A stretch of DNA of 64,000 nucleotides from Thermoactinomyces intermedius (GCF_016055025.1 NZ_JAECVW010000003.1); one strand, 5' to 3'; positions 9,495 through 18,290 are shown, counted from the stretch's first letter. Notes: generated from the letters alone by a model not told the origin. Made by a program: numbers and translations.

Positions 9495-10877
9495 ATGAAG
9501 AAAGCAAAACCGCCGGTAAAAACAGGCGATGTGATTGAAATGGAAATCACCGGCCTGTCCCATGACGGAGCCGGTGTCGGCAAATACCAGGGATTCACCA
9601 TCTTTGTGCCTCAAACGGTTCCGGATGAGAAAGTCCGTGTGCGCGTTCAAGTGGTGAAAAAAACATACGGGAAAGGCGAAGCAATCCAAGTGTTGAAAAG
9701 CCATCCCAGCCGGACGGAACCCCCTTGCCCGATTTATCACGAATGCGGGGGATGCCAGATCCAACATTTGCAATATCCCGCCCAACTGGAGCATAAACGG
9801 CAACAGGTGGCGGATCATTTTGAGCGGATCGGCGGCATGCAGGTGCCGGTTCTTCCCGTGTTGGGCATGGAAAACCCATGGCGGTACCGCAATAAAGCCC
9901 AGGTTCCTTTGGGATGGGAAGACGGGAAAGTGAAAGCCGGTTTTTATGCGGCCGGATCGCACCGGATTGTGGATATGGAGGCCTGCCTCATCCAGCATGA
10001 AGCCAATGACCAAGCCGTCCGGAAAGTCAAAGAATTGGCCCGGGAACTGAAAATCCCCATTTATGACGAAACCAAACACCAAGGATGCTTGCGGCATGTG
10101 ATGGTTCGCACCGGTTTTCACACCGGGGAATTGATGATCGTCCTGGTGACGAACGGAAAAAAACTGCCGCATCGCGACAAATGGGTGGAGGCGTTGCGAA
10201 AAGAGTTCCCCGCACTCAAATCATTGATCCAAAATATCAATTCCAAACGGACCAATGTGGTCTTGGGGCCGGAAAATGAAGTGTTGTGGGGCCGGGATGT
10301 CATTTACGACCGGATCGGGGAAGTGACCTTTGCCATTTCGCCGCATTCCTTTTTCCAGGTCAATCCCGTGCAGACCCAAGTGCTGTATGATCAAGTAGCC
10401 CGGTATGCCGGCCTGACCGGCCGGGAAGTCGTGATCGACGCTTATTGCGGAATCGGAACCATTGCCTTGTACCTGGCGCAAAACGCCAAGCGGGTATACG
10501 GGGTGGAAATTGTTCCCGCTGCCGTCCGGGATGCCGAAAGAAATGCGAAAATCAACGGAATGGATCATGTCACGTTTGAAACAGGAGCCGCGGAAGAAGT
10601 ATTGCCCCGATGGTATGAAGAAGGGATCCGCCCGGATGTTGTGGTGGTGGATCCGCCGCGAAAAGGTTGTGACCGGGTGCTGCTCGATACCCTCGTTTCT
10701 ATGCAGCCTGAGCGGCTCGTCTACGTTTCCTGCAATTCAGCCACATTGGCCCGTGATGCAAAATACCTCGCAGAATGCGGGTACCGGGTGCAGGAAGTGC
10801 AACCGGTCGACATGTTCCCGCAGACCGGGCACATAGAAAATGTTGCCATGTTTAAATTAGAAAATTATCTAAAATAA
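9495..10877 (+). CDS. rlmCD: 23S rRNA (uracil-C5)-methyltransferase RlmCD/RlmD family
   Basis: Transfers a methyl group from SAM to C5 of uracils in 23S rRNA (U747 and/or U1939 in Gram-positives). The N-terminal TRAM domain (VIEMEITGLSHDGAGVGK...) binds RNA. A 4Fe-4S cluster motif CPIYHECGGC lies at about residues 77-86, with the fourth Cys probably in MEACLIQHE. The SAM-binding VIDAYCGIGTIALYLA, the VVDPPRKGC motif and the catalytic YVSCNSATLARD follow. 460 aa is full length. It has its own AAGGAG ribosome binding site. Confidence 0.93.
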   Translation: MKKAKPPVKTGDVIEMEITGLSHDGAGVGKYQGFTIFVPQTVPDEKVRVRVQVVKKTYGKGEAIQVLKSHPSRTEPPCPIYHECGGCQIQHLQYPAQLEHKRQQVADHFERIGGMQVPVLPVLGMENPWRYRNKAQVPLGWEDGKVKAGFYAAGSHRIVDMEACLIQHEANDQAVRKVKELARELKIPIYDETKHQGCLRHVMVRTGFHTGELMIVLVTNGKKLPHRDKWVEALRKEFPALKSLIQNINSKRTNVVLGPENEVLWGRDVIYDRIGEVTFAISPHSFFQVNPVQTQVLYDQVARYAGLTGREVVIDAYCGIGTIALYLAQNAKRVYGVEIVPAAVRDAERNAKINGMDHVTFETGAAEEVLPRWYEEGIRPDVVVVDPPRKGCDRVLLDTLVSMQPERLVYVSCNSATLARDAKYLAECGYRVQEVQPVDMFPQTGHIENVAMFKLENYLK

Positions 10878-10885
10878 AAAGATCT

Positions 10886-10931
10886 GAAGAAATAGGCCTT
10901 AACCTGTCCTTGGGGGGTCTATTTCTTTTAA
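10886..10931 (+). terminator. Terminator after rlmCD
   Basis: Stem AGAAATAGGCC / GGTCTATTTCTT with a roughly 17-base loop, followed by TTTTAATA. Confidence 0.65.
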
Positions 10932-11010
10932 TATAGTGTCATTAGCGCAATAATTTTGTTGACTCACGCCATAAATATCTTTTTATATTTGATAATTTGC
11001 CTTATACCCA

Positions 11011-11199
11011 TTACAAATTACAAAAACTGTGCCTCCAGAAGGAGTTGAAACGGTCTGACTTTGTTCTGGGAGTTTTTGCTTTTGGCAGCGACTCAAAAAA
11101 ATACATTCGTATTTTTTCCGCGGTGTCATGCTCCGTAGCATATTTAAAGTCCTGCGGGAACGTCACGAGCTTATAGACATGCGCGAACGCGCTTGCGCG
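11011..11199 (-). pseudogene. Possible decayed coding fragment
   Basis: A 62-codon reading frame with no good start codon that reads like protein (for example KLVTFPQDFKYATEHDTAEK and IRMYFFESLPKAKTPRTKSD), ending with TAA at 11011-11013. It is bounded upstream by an in-frame stop at 11200-11202, so at most an internal or C-terminal piece survives. I cannot name the family. Together with the sharp drop in GC downstream it suggests an old insertion point. The rest of 10932-11293 holds no other feature that I can support apart from the promoter at 11219. Confidence 0.3.
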
Positions 11200-11218
11200 T
11201 TAACCTGTACCCCAACAT

Positions 11219-11248
11219 TTGACAAAGGACCAATTTTTATATTAAAAT
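11219..11248 (+). promoter_or_regulatory. SigA-type promoter for the low-GC hydrolase unit
   Basis: TTGACA (11219-11224), 18-base spacer, TAAAAT (11243-11248), about 45 bases upstream of the small ORF at 11294. Confidence 0.6.
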
Positions 11249-11293
11249 TAAGAATATAAAGTTTATTTATTATATATTTTTTAAGGGGATAAA

Positions 11294-11503
11294 ATGAATT
11301 CATATGTTAAGTTTTCAAATATAAAAGGAAATAAATTAGTACAGTTGAAAACAGGAAAGAGCAAGAATGGCATTTATAATATCCAGTATATTAACAACTG
11401 CATTACATTGAGGTCTGAAAAATGCAGTCAAGAGGCCAGCAATTCGTTCGCCCCGCGGATTCTGACAAATCAGAATTTATGGAACAATATTGAAAGGAGG
11501 TAA
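11294..11503 (+). CDS. Small hypothetical protein (69 aa)
   Basis: A 69-residue basic protein beginning MNSYVKFSNIKGNK, preceded by AAGGGG at a short spacing and a good promoter. Its stop codon lies 2 bases before the hydrolase ATG, and its last codons contain that gene's AGGAGG site, as in translational coupling. No family recognised. AT-rich like the hydrolase, and unlike the surrounding genes. It could be a real leader gene or a remnant of a larger one. Confidence 0.4.
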   Translation: MNSYVKFSNIKGNKLVQLKTGKSKNGIYNIQYINNCITLRSEKCSQEASNSFAPRILTNQNLWNNIERR

Positions 11504-11505
11504 TT

Positions 11506-12390
11506 ATGGGGAATTCATTCCAGCGGGAAGATGTTGACTTTTATTCCAAGGGAACAAGATGCAGTGCATGGTTGTATTTACCAGCAAGCGATAAAAAATG
11601 CCCCATAATTGTAATGGCTCACGGATTGGGTGGAACTCGTGAAATGCGTTTATATGAATACGCTGAAAGATTTGCAGAAGCAGGATACGCTTGCTTTTTA
11701 TTTGACTATCGTAACTTTGGAGCAAGTGACGGCAATAAAAGACAACTGATAAATGTAAAAATGCAGCTCGAAGATTGGAATAATGCCATCGAATATATCA
11801 AAAAAGACAATCGCATTGACGGAGAGAATCTTTTGCTCTTTGGCACTTCATTCAGCGGCGGGCATGTAATATGGCTGTCGGCACACAGAAATGATATTAA
11901 AGCAACAATAGCACAATGTCCATATACGGATACCATGGCCACAGTAAAAATGGTATCCCTGCCTTATATCCTGAAAAAAGTACCTTTTGTTATTGCTGAC
12001 TTATTATCCTGTATAAGAGGATATCATCCCGTTATGCTGAAACTCTCCACATACAAGGGAGAAAATGCGTTTATGGAAGCCGATGAGGAAACCACAAAGA
12101 GATTTATTGGAGATGCAGAATTTAGAAATGAAGCACCAGCAAGAACATTACTTGAATTTGTCAAGTATTCTCCCGGCAAATATTTCAGCAAAATCAACAA
12201 TCCGATTTATGTTGCGGTTTGTTCAAAAGATTCATTGGCTCCTGCAGAAAAAACCATACAGCTTGCAGGAAACACTAAATACTCAACTTGTAAACAGTAT
12301 GATTGCGGACACTTTGATATTTATTTAAATCCGTATTTTGAAGAAGCTATTAATGATTATATCAACTTTTATAATGAGATATTATTGTAA
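11506..12390 (+). CDS. Alpha/beta hydrolase
   Basis: 294 aa with the serine-hydrolase layout: MAHGLGGTREMRL (oxyanion region, about residue 44), the nucleophile elbow LFGTSFSGGH (Ser near residue 118), a C-terminal Asp in VCSKDSLAP and the His in DCGHFDIY. Resembles the dienelactone-hydrolase/acetyl xylan esterase-like and YcjY-like groups; the substrate is unknown. No signal peptide, so cytoplasmic. Base composition is distinctly AT-rich against flanking housekeeping genes, suggesting acquisition by transfer. It follows the 69-aa ORF by 2 bases. Confidence 0.85.
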   Translation: MGNSFQREDVDFYSKGTRCSAWLYLPASDKKCPIIVMAHGLGGTREMRLYEYAERFAEAGYACFLFDYRNFGASDGNKRQLINVKMQLEDWNNAIEYIKKDNRIDGENLLLFGTSFSGGHVIWLSAHRNDIKATIAQCPYTDTMATVKMVSLPYILKKVPFVIADLLSCIRGYHPVMLKLSTYKGENAFMEADEETTKRFIGDAEFRNEAPARTLLEFVKYSPGKYFSKINNPIYVAVCSKDSLAPAEKTIQLAGNTKYSTCKQYDCGHFDIYLNPYFEEAINDYINFYNEILL

Positions 12391-12629
12391 AACAAGACAG
12401 ATCTGATTCTCGTATACGTTAGAAGATAAGTGAAATGCACAAATCCCGGTTTGTAGAGGAGATAACGTGTCCTTTACAATTACACAACCATATTTGTAAC
12501 AGAGCCTTTTTATTTTACATACTTTTCAAATCTTCATTGAGCCAAGGTATCATAAATTTCTTTTGTTTTTTTATTGGTTCACTTCCACAATCGGCTCCGT
12601 AACATAAAAGGTATTGAAAAGAAGTGATA

Positions 12630-12758
12630 ATGCACCACTACATCTCATTTGTTATAATTCGTCTGCCGTCAACACTCGAGACACGTGGAGTGTGTGGCAT
12701 TGATGAAAAAAAGATTGACAGAAAGACATTGGATCCGGATTTGATAAAAAAGCACTGA
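12630..12758 (+). CDS. Very small ORF (42 aa), doubtful
   Basis: An open frame starting MHHYISFVIIRLPSTLETRG and ending DPDLIKKH. A weak AGAAG precedes the ATG. The C-terminal half has protein-like composition, but the length is within chance. Its 3' end forms one arm of the terminator-like hairpin at 12732-12776. It may be the tail of a lost gene. Confidence 0.2.
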   Translation: MHHYISFVIIRLPSTLETRGVCGIDEKKIDRKTLDPDLIKKH

Positions 12759-12776
12759 TCATTTCCGGATCTTTTT
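12732..12776 (+). terminator. Terminator-like hairpin
   Basis: GATCCGGA / TCCGGATC arms separated by 24 bases, then CTTTTTC. Confidence 0.45.
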
Positions 12777-12843
12777 CAGTATCAATCCGGAGGGAATTTA
12801 GGGTGGACAAGAAAACAGAATTCTTGCCCGCGAGCGGGAGTCG

Positions 12844-13443
12844 TCAAGCAAGATAAACCGGAAGCAATATTTCGTCCACCAGCCGTTCCAACCGTTTGGT
12901 ATTAATCCCATCTTTGCGCAAAATATTTTCAATCCGGATCAGGTCAAAAGGCAAGGTCAGTGTCTCGTCGCTGACCTCTTTTATTTTTTCTCCCCGTTTT
13001 TTGGCGAACCCGAGCAGTTTTCGCATGATCTCAATGTTTTTATTGGTTGCGTTGATTTCAAGTTCAGCCGCGATTTCTTTATTTTGCCCCATTTCAAATA
13101 AAATCGCATTCATGATTTCGCGCTCGCACTGGTCATATATGCTTTGGTAGATTGTGAGCAACTGCAATAAGTCCCCGCGCAAACTTCCGGTGTCCTCAAT
13201 TTTATCAATCAATGCCCCGTCGAGTGCGTCGATTGCTTTATATGCCACGATGTCACGGATCAAATCCAAGGGAGTTTTCCAACGGCGGTACAAGACCGAA
13301 CGGCTGGTTTTGGCGGCCTGTGCGATTTGCTGAAAGGTCAGATGGTTATAACCGACTTTTTTGATCAGCTCGATCGTGGCGTCATAAATGCTTTCGGTCA
13401 GCGTGTCTCCTCTTCTGCGCGTATTCTTGTTTGGATCTTTCAT
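12844..13443 (-). CDS. TetR/AcrR family transcriptional regulator
   Basis: 199 aa. N-terminal TetR HTH: ESIYDATIELIKKVGYNHLTF followed by QQIAQAAKTSRSVLYRRWKT (recognition helix around residue 45). The C-terminal ligand domain is typical of the AcrR-type group. It is divergent from the DHA2 efflux pump at 13600 and very likely represses it. The start is the ATG at 13443 behind AGAGG; a longer frame exists but has no ribosome binding site. Control is probably through the inverted arms at 13521-13582. Confidence 0.88.
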   Translation of the reverse strand: MKDPNKNTRRRGDTLTESIYDATIELIKKVGYNHLTFQQIAQAAKTSRSVLYRRWKTPLDLIRDIVAYKAIDALDGALIDKIEDTGSLRGDLLQLLTIYQSIYDQCEREIMNAILFEMGQNKEIAAELEINATNKNIEIMRKLLGFAKKRGEKIKEVSDETLTLPFDLIRIENILRKDGINTKRLERLVDEILLPVYLA

Positions 13444-13495
13444 TTTTTCACCCTCTTTCGGGAAGTCAGTCGCCAAACCAAAATTTTTCTAAAAC

Positions 13496-13504
13496 ATTAT
13501 ACCA
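13496..13504 (-). promoter_or_regulatory. Extended -10 for the tetR gene
   Basis: On the minus strand TG-G-TATAAT, an extended -10, about 55 bases before the regulator's start; the -35 is weak. Confidence 0.5.
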
Positions 13505-13520
13505 TATGGCTTTTGGAAAT

Positions 13521-13582
13521 AAGGTACATATTGAATCTTATATCATTCCTGTGTATATTAATTAAAGTGCAATATGTATCTT
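13521..13582. promoter_or_regulatory. Candidate TetR operator pair between tetR and the efflux pump
   Basis: Inverted arms AAGGTACATATTG (13521-13533) and CAATATGTATCTT (13570-13582) match at 12 of 13 positions, separated by 36 bases. The left arm overlaps the -35 of the pump promoter at 13531 and the right arm lies just before the pump ribosome binding site, so binding at both would block transcription. Confidence 0.5.
13531..13559 (+). promoter_or_regulatory. Promoter for the DHA2 efflux pump
   Basis: TTGAAT (13531-13536), 17-base spacer, TATATT (13554-13559), overlapping the candidate operator. Confidence 0.55.
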
Positions 13583-13599
13583 AATTAGGGGGTGGAAAA

Positions 13600-15021
13600 A
13601 TGGAAAAAGAAAAATTGCCCAAAGGATTACTCGGCATCGCGTGGATTTTGGTGCTTGGCGCACTGCCGCCGATGTTGGACTCCACGATCGTGAATATTGC
13701 GGTGAATGATTTGGAAAAAGTGTTTTCAGCTTCTTTTGTTGTTACGCAATGGGTTGTGACCGGATATATTCTTGCGTTGGGGATGGCCGTCCCTTTCTCC
13801 GGATGGCTGATGCAAAAATATGACGGCAAGAAGGTGTATATGTACGCATTGGGGCTGTTTTTGATCAGCTCGCTCCTTTCCGGATTTGCCTGGAACATTG
13901 AGAGCCTGATTGCATTTCGTGTGTTGCAGGGGATCGCTTCCGGCATCATCATTCCAACGTTGACGACCTTGGTTGCACAAGCTGCCGGCGGCGAAAACAT
14001 CGGGCGTCTCATGTCTGTTGTCGGCATTCCGGTTGTTTTTGGCCCGATTGCCGGACCGGTGATCGGAGGGTTGATTTTGCAACACTCCGAGTGGCCGTGG
14101 TTGTTCTTTGTAAACCTTCCGGTCGGAGCCGTTGCACTCATCATTGCGCAATGGAAGCTTCCAAAATTTGAACCGGTGAATCGATCGGCAAAACTGGACT
14201 GGGCCGGTATTTTTTTGTTGGCGCTGTTATCGGGTATGTTTATCTATGGCATCACGGAGATCCGGGCGGAAAGCAAGCATGCAGCCACGGGCATTCTGGC
14301 TTTGGGGATTGCCGCTCTGTCGCTGATTTCCTACCTGTTTTATGCATGGAAGCAAAAAAGCAAAGCATTGATTCCGCTGGATCTGTTCCAATCCAAAAAT
14401 TTCAGTGCCGTGTTCTTTTCCCTGTTCCTGGCCGGTTTTGCCACCAACGGACCCATGCTTCTCTTCCCGATGTTTTTTCAAAATGTACTCGGCCTGGATG
14501 TGATCACATCGGCACTGTGGCTGGTTCCCCAAGGCTTGGGGATGCTGGTGGCACGGCCGTTGATTGGCAACTTGACGGATAAGATCGGAGCCCGGTATGT
14601 TGTATTGCCTTCGATTGCCATCACCATCATCGGGACGTTCCCATTTATATTTTTTGATGTTGCCACGGCGCAGTGGATCATCTGGATTGTACTCTTCATA
14701 CGCGGAATCGGCGTTGGAGGGATCACGGTCCCTGTGATGAGCGATGCTTATGTGGGACTGGAAAGGTCGCAGATGCCGGCAGCCAGCGTGGCCACTCGCA
14801 TCATCCAAAACGTCGGGGCGGCTTCCGGTTCCGCCGTTTTGGCAACCGTGGTGAGCCATTTCCTCCATCAAGGGGGAGCCGTGGCAGCCCACTTGGCCGG
14901 TGCTTATCATGCCGGTTTTGTGACAAGTTTGATCTTCATGGTGATCAGCATCCTGCCGGCATTGTTTTTAACAAACAAACTGAAAAGCCGGATGACAGGG
15001 CCTCAGGTGCAGAATCAATAA
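13600..15021 (+). CDS. DHA2 family (EmrB/QacA-like) MFS drug:proton antiporter
   Basis: 473 aa with about 14 transmembrane helices. Early segments carry LPPMLDSTIVNIAVNDL (the D1-type motif of helix 1), TQWVVTGYILALGMAVPFSGWL and the motif-A loop QKYDGKKVYMYAL. Motif C-like glycines are in GPIAGPVIGGLIL. The likely substrates are cationic or lipophilic drugs, which cannot be defined from sequence. The ATG follows GGGGGTGG. A divergent TetR gene and operator arms upstream imply drug-inducible expression. It ends at a hairpin at 15029. Confidence 0.92.
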   Translation: MEKEKLPKGLLGIAWILVLGALPPMLDSTIVNIAVNDLEKVFSASFVVTQWVVTGYILALGMAVPFSGWLMQKYDGKKVYMYALGLFLISSLLSGFAWNIESLIAFRVLQGIASGIIIPTLTTLVAQAAGGENIGRLMSVVGIPVVFGPIAGPVIGGLILQHSEWPWLFFVNLPVGAVALIIAQWKLPKFEPVNRSAKLDWAGIFLLALLSGMFIYGITEIRAESKHAATGILALGIAALSLISYLFYAWKQKSKALIPLDLFQSKNFSAVFFSLFLAGFATNGPMLLFPMFFQNVLGLDVITSALWLVPQGLGMLVARPLIGNLTDKIGARYVVLPSIAITIIGTFPFIFFDVATAQWIIWIVLFIRGIGVGGITVPVMSDAYVGLERSQMPAASVATRIIQNVGAASGSAVLATVVSHFLHQGGAVAAHLAGAYHAGFVTSLIFMVISILPALFLTNKLKSRMTGPQVQNQ

Positions 15022-15028
15022 GGAGACA

Positions 15029-15065
15029 AGCCCGAGGTGGATTTGTCACTTCGGGCATTATTTTG
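15029..15065 (+). terminator. Hairpin terminator after efflux pump
   Basis: Stem GCCCGAGGTG / CACTTCGGGC followed by ATTATTTT; a G-T pair and a weak T tract lower confidence. Confidence 0.6.
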
Positions 15066-15150
15066 AAAAAAGGCCGGCGGGGTGGGTTCCGGCATATTGC
15101 AATGTCTTCATGAATAGAATGACCTGACATATTCATGAAGGAGGAAAGCC

Positions 15151-15960
15151 ATGGGTTACTATGTGAAGGCAAATCATATCAATATATATGTCGAAGATTT
15201 AAGGCCCGAATGCCAAAAGGCCATTTTGTTTTTGCACGGTTGGCCCGGCAATCATCATCTGTTTGAATACCAGTTCAACCGGCTTCCCAAATACGGGTAT
15301 CGCTGTATCGGCATGGATATCCGGGGCTTTGGCAAGTCAGACAAACCCTTTTCCGGCTATGATTATGATACGTTGGCCGATGATGTGAGAGGGGTGGTGG
15401 AGGCGCTGGGGTTGTGTGATTTTACATTGGTCGGGCACTCCACCGGCGGTGCCATTGTGGCCAGGTATATGGGACGGCATCAGGGTTACGGGGTGTCGAA
15501 GCTGGTTTTGGTCGCAGCCGCTGCCCCCAGTTTGGTCCGGCGAACCGATTTTCCATACGGGGTTGAGAAAGAAACCATATTGCAGATCATCAAGGACACT
15601 TACCGGGACCGTCCCCGGATGCTTCGGGATTTCGGGGACCGCTTTTTTTACCAACATACATCTCAAGCATTTTCCGACTGGTTTTTCCAATTGGGGTTGG
15701 AGGCGGCGGGATGGGCCACGGCCGCCGTTGCAAAAACCTGGATCCGGGAAGTGTTGTTTGCCGATCTGGAAGTGATCCGGGTGCCGGTTTTAATCATTCA
15801 CGGCATTCATGACCAAGTGGTTCCGTTTGAGCTGGGAGAAATCCAACAAAGGATGATCCGGAATGCCAGGTTGGTCCCGTTTCAATTTTCCGGACACGGA
15901 TCTTTTTATGATGAGAAGGAAGAATTTAATCATCAATTGGCCAGATTTATCGGCGACTGA
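15151..15960 (+). CDS. Alpha/beta hydrolase (haloperoxidase/esterase-like)
   Basis: 269 aa. LFLHGWPGNHHLFEYQ forms the oxyanion region, MDIRGFGKSDKP is a typical strand-helix signature, VGHSTGGAIVARY is the nucleophile elbow (Ser near residue 97), HGIHDQVVP carries the acid and FSGHGSFYDE the His. Closest in layout to the non-heme chloroperoxidase/arylesterase group of the fold; the substrate cannot be predicted. The start at ATG 15151 follows GGAGGAAAGCC. Base composition is like the housekeeping genes, unlike the hydrolase at 11506. Confidence 0.87.
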   Translation: MGYYVKANHINIYVEDLRPECQKAILFLHGWPGNHHLFEYQFNRLPKYGYRCIGMDIRGFGKSDKPFSGYDYDTLADDVRGVVEALGLCDFTLVGHSTGGAIVARYMGRHQGYGVSKLVLVAAAAPSLVRRTDFPYGVEKETILQIIKDTYRDRPRMLRDFGDRFFYQHTSQAFSDWFFQLGLEAAGWATAAVAKTWIREVLFADLEVIRVPVLIIHGIHDQVVPFELGEIQQRMIRNARLVPFQFSGHGSFYDEKEEFNHQLARFIGD

Positions 15961-15987
15961 GCAAACCGCCGGACATCCTGTCACCCG

Positions 15988-16013
15988 GGGCTTCAAGCAA
16001 GGAGCCCTTTTTT
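15988..16013 (+). terminator. Terminator after second hydrolase
   Basis: Short stem GGGCT / AGCCC with a T6 tail. Confidence 0.5.
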
Positions 16014-16023
16014 GTTTTTTGCA

Positions 16024-16060
16024 CAAAAAAAGTTGCCCCGCTGATGATCAGCAGGGCAAC
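16024..16060 (-). terminator. Terminator of ahpCF
   Basis: On the minus strand, GTTGCCCTGCTGA / TCAGCGGGGCAAC followed by seven T residues, just beyond the ahpF stop codon. Confidence 0.9.
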
Positions 16061-16073
16061 CGGGATAAAACCC

Positions 16074-17600
16074 TTAATTGCGGATCAGATAGTCAAATGC
16101 TCCCAATGCGGCGGTTGCACCGGAGCCCATGGAAATGATGATTTGTTTGTAGGCGCTGTTGGTACAATCCCCTGCGGCAAAGATGCCCGGAACGTTGGTG
16201 GCACCTTTGGCATCGACGATAATTTGGCCGCGATCCATTTCAACCGTGCCTTCCAACCATTCGGTATTCGGCACGAGACCGATTTGGACAAAGACACCTT
16301 GCAGTTTGATGTGATGCTCTTCACCGGTTTCACGGTCGACATATTTGATTCCGTCCACTTTATCTGTGCCAGTGATTTCCTTGGTTTGGGCATTGGTAAT
16401 CACGGTGACGTTGGGAAGGCTGTTCAGGCGTTTTTGCAGAACTTCGTCTGCTTTTAGTTCAGGCATAAATTCGAGGACGGTGACATGATTGGCGATCCCT
16501 GCCAGGTCGATGGCCGACTCGATGCCGGAGTTTCCTCCGCCGATGACGGCTACGTCTTTTCCGGCGAATAACGGTGCGTCACAGTGCGTGCAGTTTGCCA
16601 CGCCTTTGTTCCGGAATTTCTCTTCTCCGGGAACACCGACATTACGCCAACGGGCACCCGTTGCAATAATGACGGTTTTGCTTTTTAACACGGCACCGTT
16701 TTCCAGGAAGATGTCAATCATGTCGTCTTTCTTTTCGATCCGTTTGACCGTTTGTGAATCCATCACATCGACAGGGTAATCCCTGACATGCGCTTCCAGT
16801 TGGGAAGCTAGTTTTTCCCCGTCGGTTTGTTTGACGGAGATGAAGTTTTCAATGGTGGTGGTGTCCAAAATCTGGCCGCCGAAACGGTCGGCGATGATGC
16901 CGGTGCGAACCCCTTTGCGCGCCGCATAAATGGCCGCCGTTGCGCCGGCAGGCCCTCCGCCGATGATGAGGACATCAAACGGCTCTTTTTTGTTGAATTC
17001 CGATGGATCGGATTCGCTTCCGAGCTTTTTGAGAATGTCACCGATCGTCATCCGTCCGCTTTCGAAAAATTCGCCATTCAGGTATACCGTGGGCACAGCC
17101 AGGATGTCTTTGCTTTCCACTTCTTCCTGATAGGCTTTTCCTTCGATCATGGTGTGTTTGATACCCGGATTCAAAACACTCATCATGTTCAAAGCCTGCA
17201 CCACATCCGGGCAGTTGGTGCAACTCAGGCTGACATACGTTTCGAAGTGGTATTCGCCATCAAGATTTTTAATTTGGTCAATAATGCTTTGCTCCACTTT
17301 GGGCGGTCTGCCGCTGACTTGCAACAGAGCCAGCACAAAGGAAGAAAACTCGTGACCCAGAGGAATTCCTGCAAAGACAATTCCTGAATCTTCTCCAACA
17401 CGGTCCACGCTAAAGCTGGGCGTGCGCTCCAATGTGGTTTTTTCCATTTTGATTTTCGGGGACATGCCCGCGACTTCATCCACGAAGGCGAGCATGTCTT
17501 GGGATACTTTATCGGAGCCGGCGCTCACTTTAAGAACGATATCGTTTTCCAATAGTTGGAGATACTGTTCCAGTTGTGTTTTTATTTCTGCATCCAGCAT
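16074..17600 (-). CDS. ahpF: Alkyl hydroperoxide reductase subunit F
   Basis: NADH-dependent flavoprotein that re-reduces AhpC. Domains in order: two fused thioredoxin-like folds (residues 1-200) with the N-terminal dithiol CTNC near residue 128; FAD-binding IIGGGPAGATAAIYAARKG from about residue 210; the thioredoxin-reductase-type redox pair CTHC before DAPLF (about residue 338); NAD-binding VIGGGNSGIESAIDLA; and a terminal FAD segment GIFAAGDCTNSAYKQIIISMG. 508 aa is full length. It lies 14 bases after ahpC and forms an operon with it under the PerR-type promoter at 18262-18290. Confidence 0.97.
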   Translation of the reverse strand: MLDAEIKTQLEQYLQLLENDIVLKVSAGSDKVSQDMLAFVDEVAGMSPKIKMEKTTLERTPSFSVDRVGEDSGIVFAGIPLGHEFSSFVLALLQVSGRPPKVEQSIIDQIKNLDGEYHFETYVSLSCTNCPDVVQALNMMSVLNPGIKHTMIEGKAYQEEVESKDILAVPTVYLNGEFFESGRMTIGDILKKLGSESDPSEFNKKEPFDVLIIGGGPAGATAAIYAARKGVRTGIIADRFGGQILDTTTIENFISVKQTDGEKLASQLEAHVRDYPVDVMDSQTVKRIEKKDDMIDIFLENGAVLKSKTVIIATGARWRNVGVPGEEKFRNKGVANCTHCDAPLFAGKDVAVIGGGNSGIESAIDLAGIANHVTVLEFMPELKADEVLQKRLNSLPNVTVITNAQTKEITGTDKVDGIKYVDRETGEEHHIKLQGVFVQIGLVPNTEWLEGTVEMDRGQIIVDAKGATNVPGIFAAGDCTNSAYKQIIISMGSGATAALGAFDYLIRN

Positions 17601-17614
17601 GTATATCGCTCTCC

Positions 17615-18178
17615 TCAGATTTTTCCAACCAGGTCAAGGCTCGGCTTCAGGGTTTCTTCTCCTTCTTTCCATTTTGCTGGGCAAACTTCGCCAGGATGGT
17701 TGCGTACGTATTGAGCGGCTTTGATTTTGTCCACGATGGTGCTTGCGTCGCGTCCGATGCCGTCAGCGTTGATTTCGACAGCTTGGATCACGCCGTCCGG
17801 ATCGATGATGAAGGTACCGCGATCAGCCACACCTTCTTCTTCTCTCAATACATCGAACATGTTGATCAGCACATGAGCCGGGTCACCGATCATGGTGTAG
17901 GTGATTTTGCTGATGGCTTCGGAATGATCATGCCATGCTTTGTGTACGAAATGGGTGTCAGCGGAAACAGAGAATACTTCCGTGTCCAGCTTTTTCAGGG
18001 TTTCATAATGATCTTGCAAGTCTTCAAGCTCGGTCGGGCAAACAAAAGTAAAGTCTGCCGGATAGAAGCAAACAACGCTCCAATGACCTTTGAAATCTTC
18101 TTCCGTCACTTCGACGAATTCACCATTTCTGTAAGCTTGCAATTTGAAAGGTTCAACTTTTTTACCGATTAAAGACAT
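17615..18178 (-). CDS. ahpC: Alkyl hydroperoxide reductase subunit C (peroxiredoxin)
   Basis: A 2-Cys peroxiredoxin that reduces H2O2 and organic peroxides. The peroxidatic Cys is in DFTFVCPTELEDLQ (near residue 47) and the resolving Cys in PGEVCPAKWKEG (near residue 166). 187 aa is the usual length. The start codon has AGGAGG at an ideal spacing. It is the first gene of the ahpCF operon. The promoter overlaps a PerR box matching 14 of 15 consensus bases, so peroxide induction is expected. Confidence 0.98.
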   Translation of the reverse strand: MSLIGKKVEPFKLQAYRNGEFVEVTEEDFKGHWSVVCFYPADFTFVCPTELEDLQDHYETLKKLDTEVFSVSADTHFVHKAWHDHSEAISKITYTMIGDPAHVLINMFDVLREEEGVADRGTFIIDPDGVIQAVEINADGIGRDASTIVDKIKAAQYVRNHPGEVCPAKWKEGEETLKPSLDLVGKI

Positions 18179-18259
18179 GGCTTGTTTCCTCCTGTTTTTT
18201 TAAGATATATGAAGCGCTTCGTGGGGATTGAAGGCTCGCTTCTTTAATTAATTCCTATT

Positions 18260-18290
18260 TAATAATAATTATAATTTATCTTGTTGTCAA
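18260..18290 (-). promoter_or_regulatory. ahpC promoter with PerR box
   Basis: On the minus strand: TTGACA (18285-18290), 17-base spacer, TATTAT (18262-18267). Overlapping the -10 is TTATAATTATTATTA (18260-18274), which differs from the PerR consensus TTATAATNATTATAA at a single position. Confidence 0.85.

Larger units (their letters stand above)
12391..12843. other. Gene-poor, AT-rich stretch
   Basis: Contains no confident gene. The only readable piece is a 42-codon frame (12630-12758) and an imperfect terminator that overlaps its end. The first 240 bases show nothing I can assign. Confidence 0.5.
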
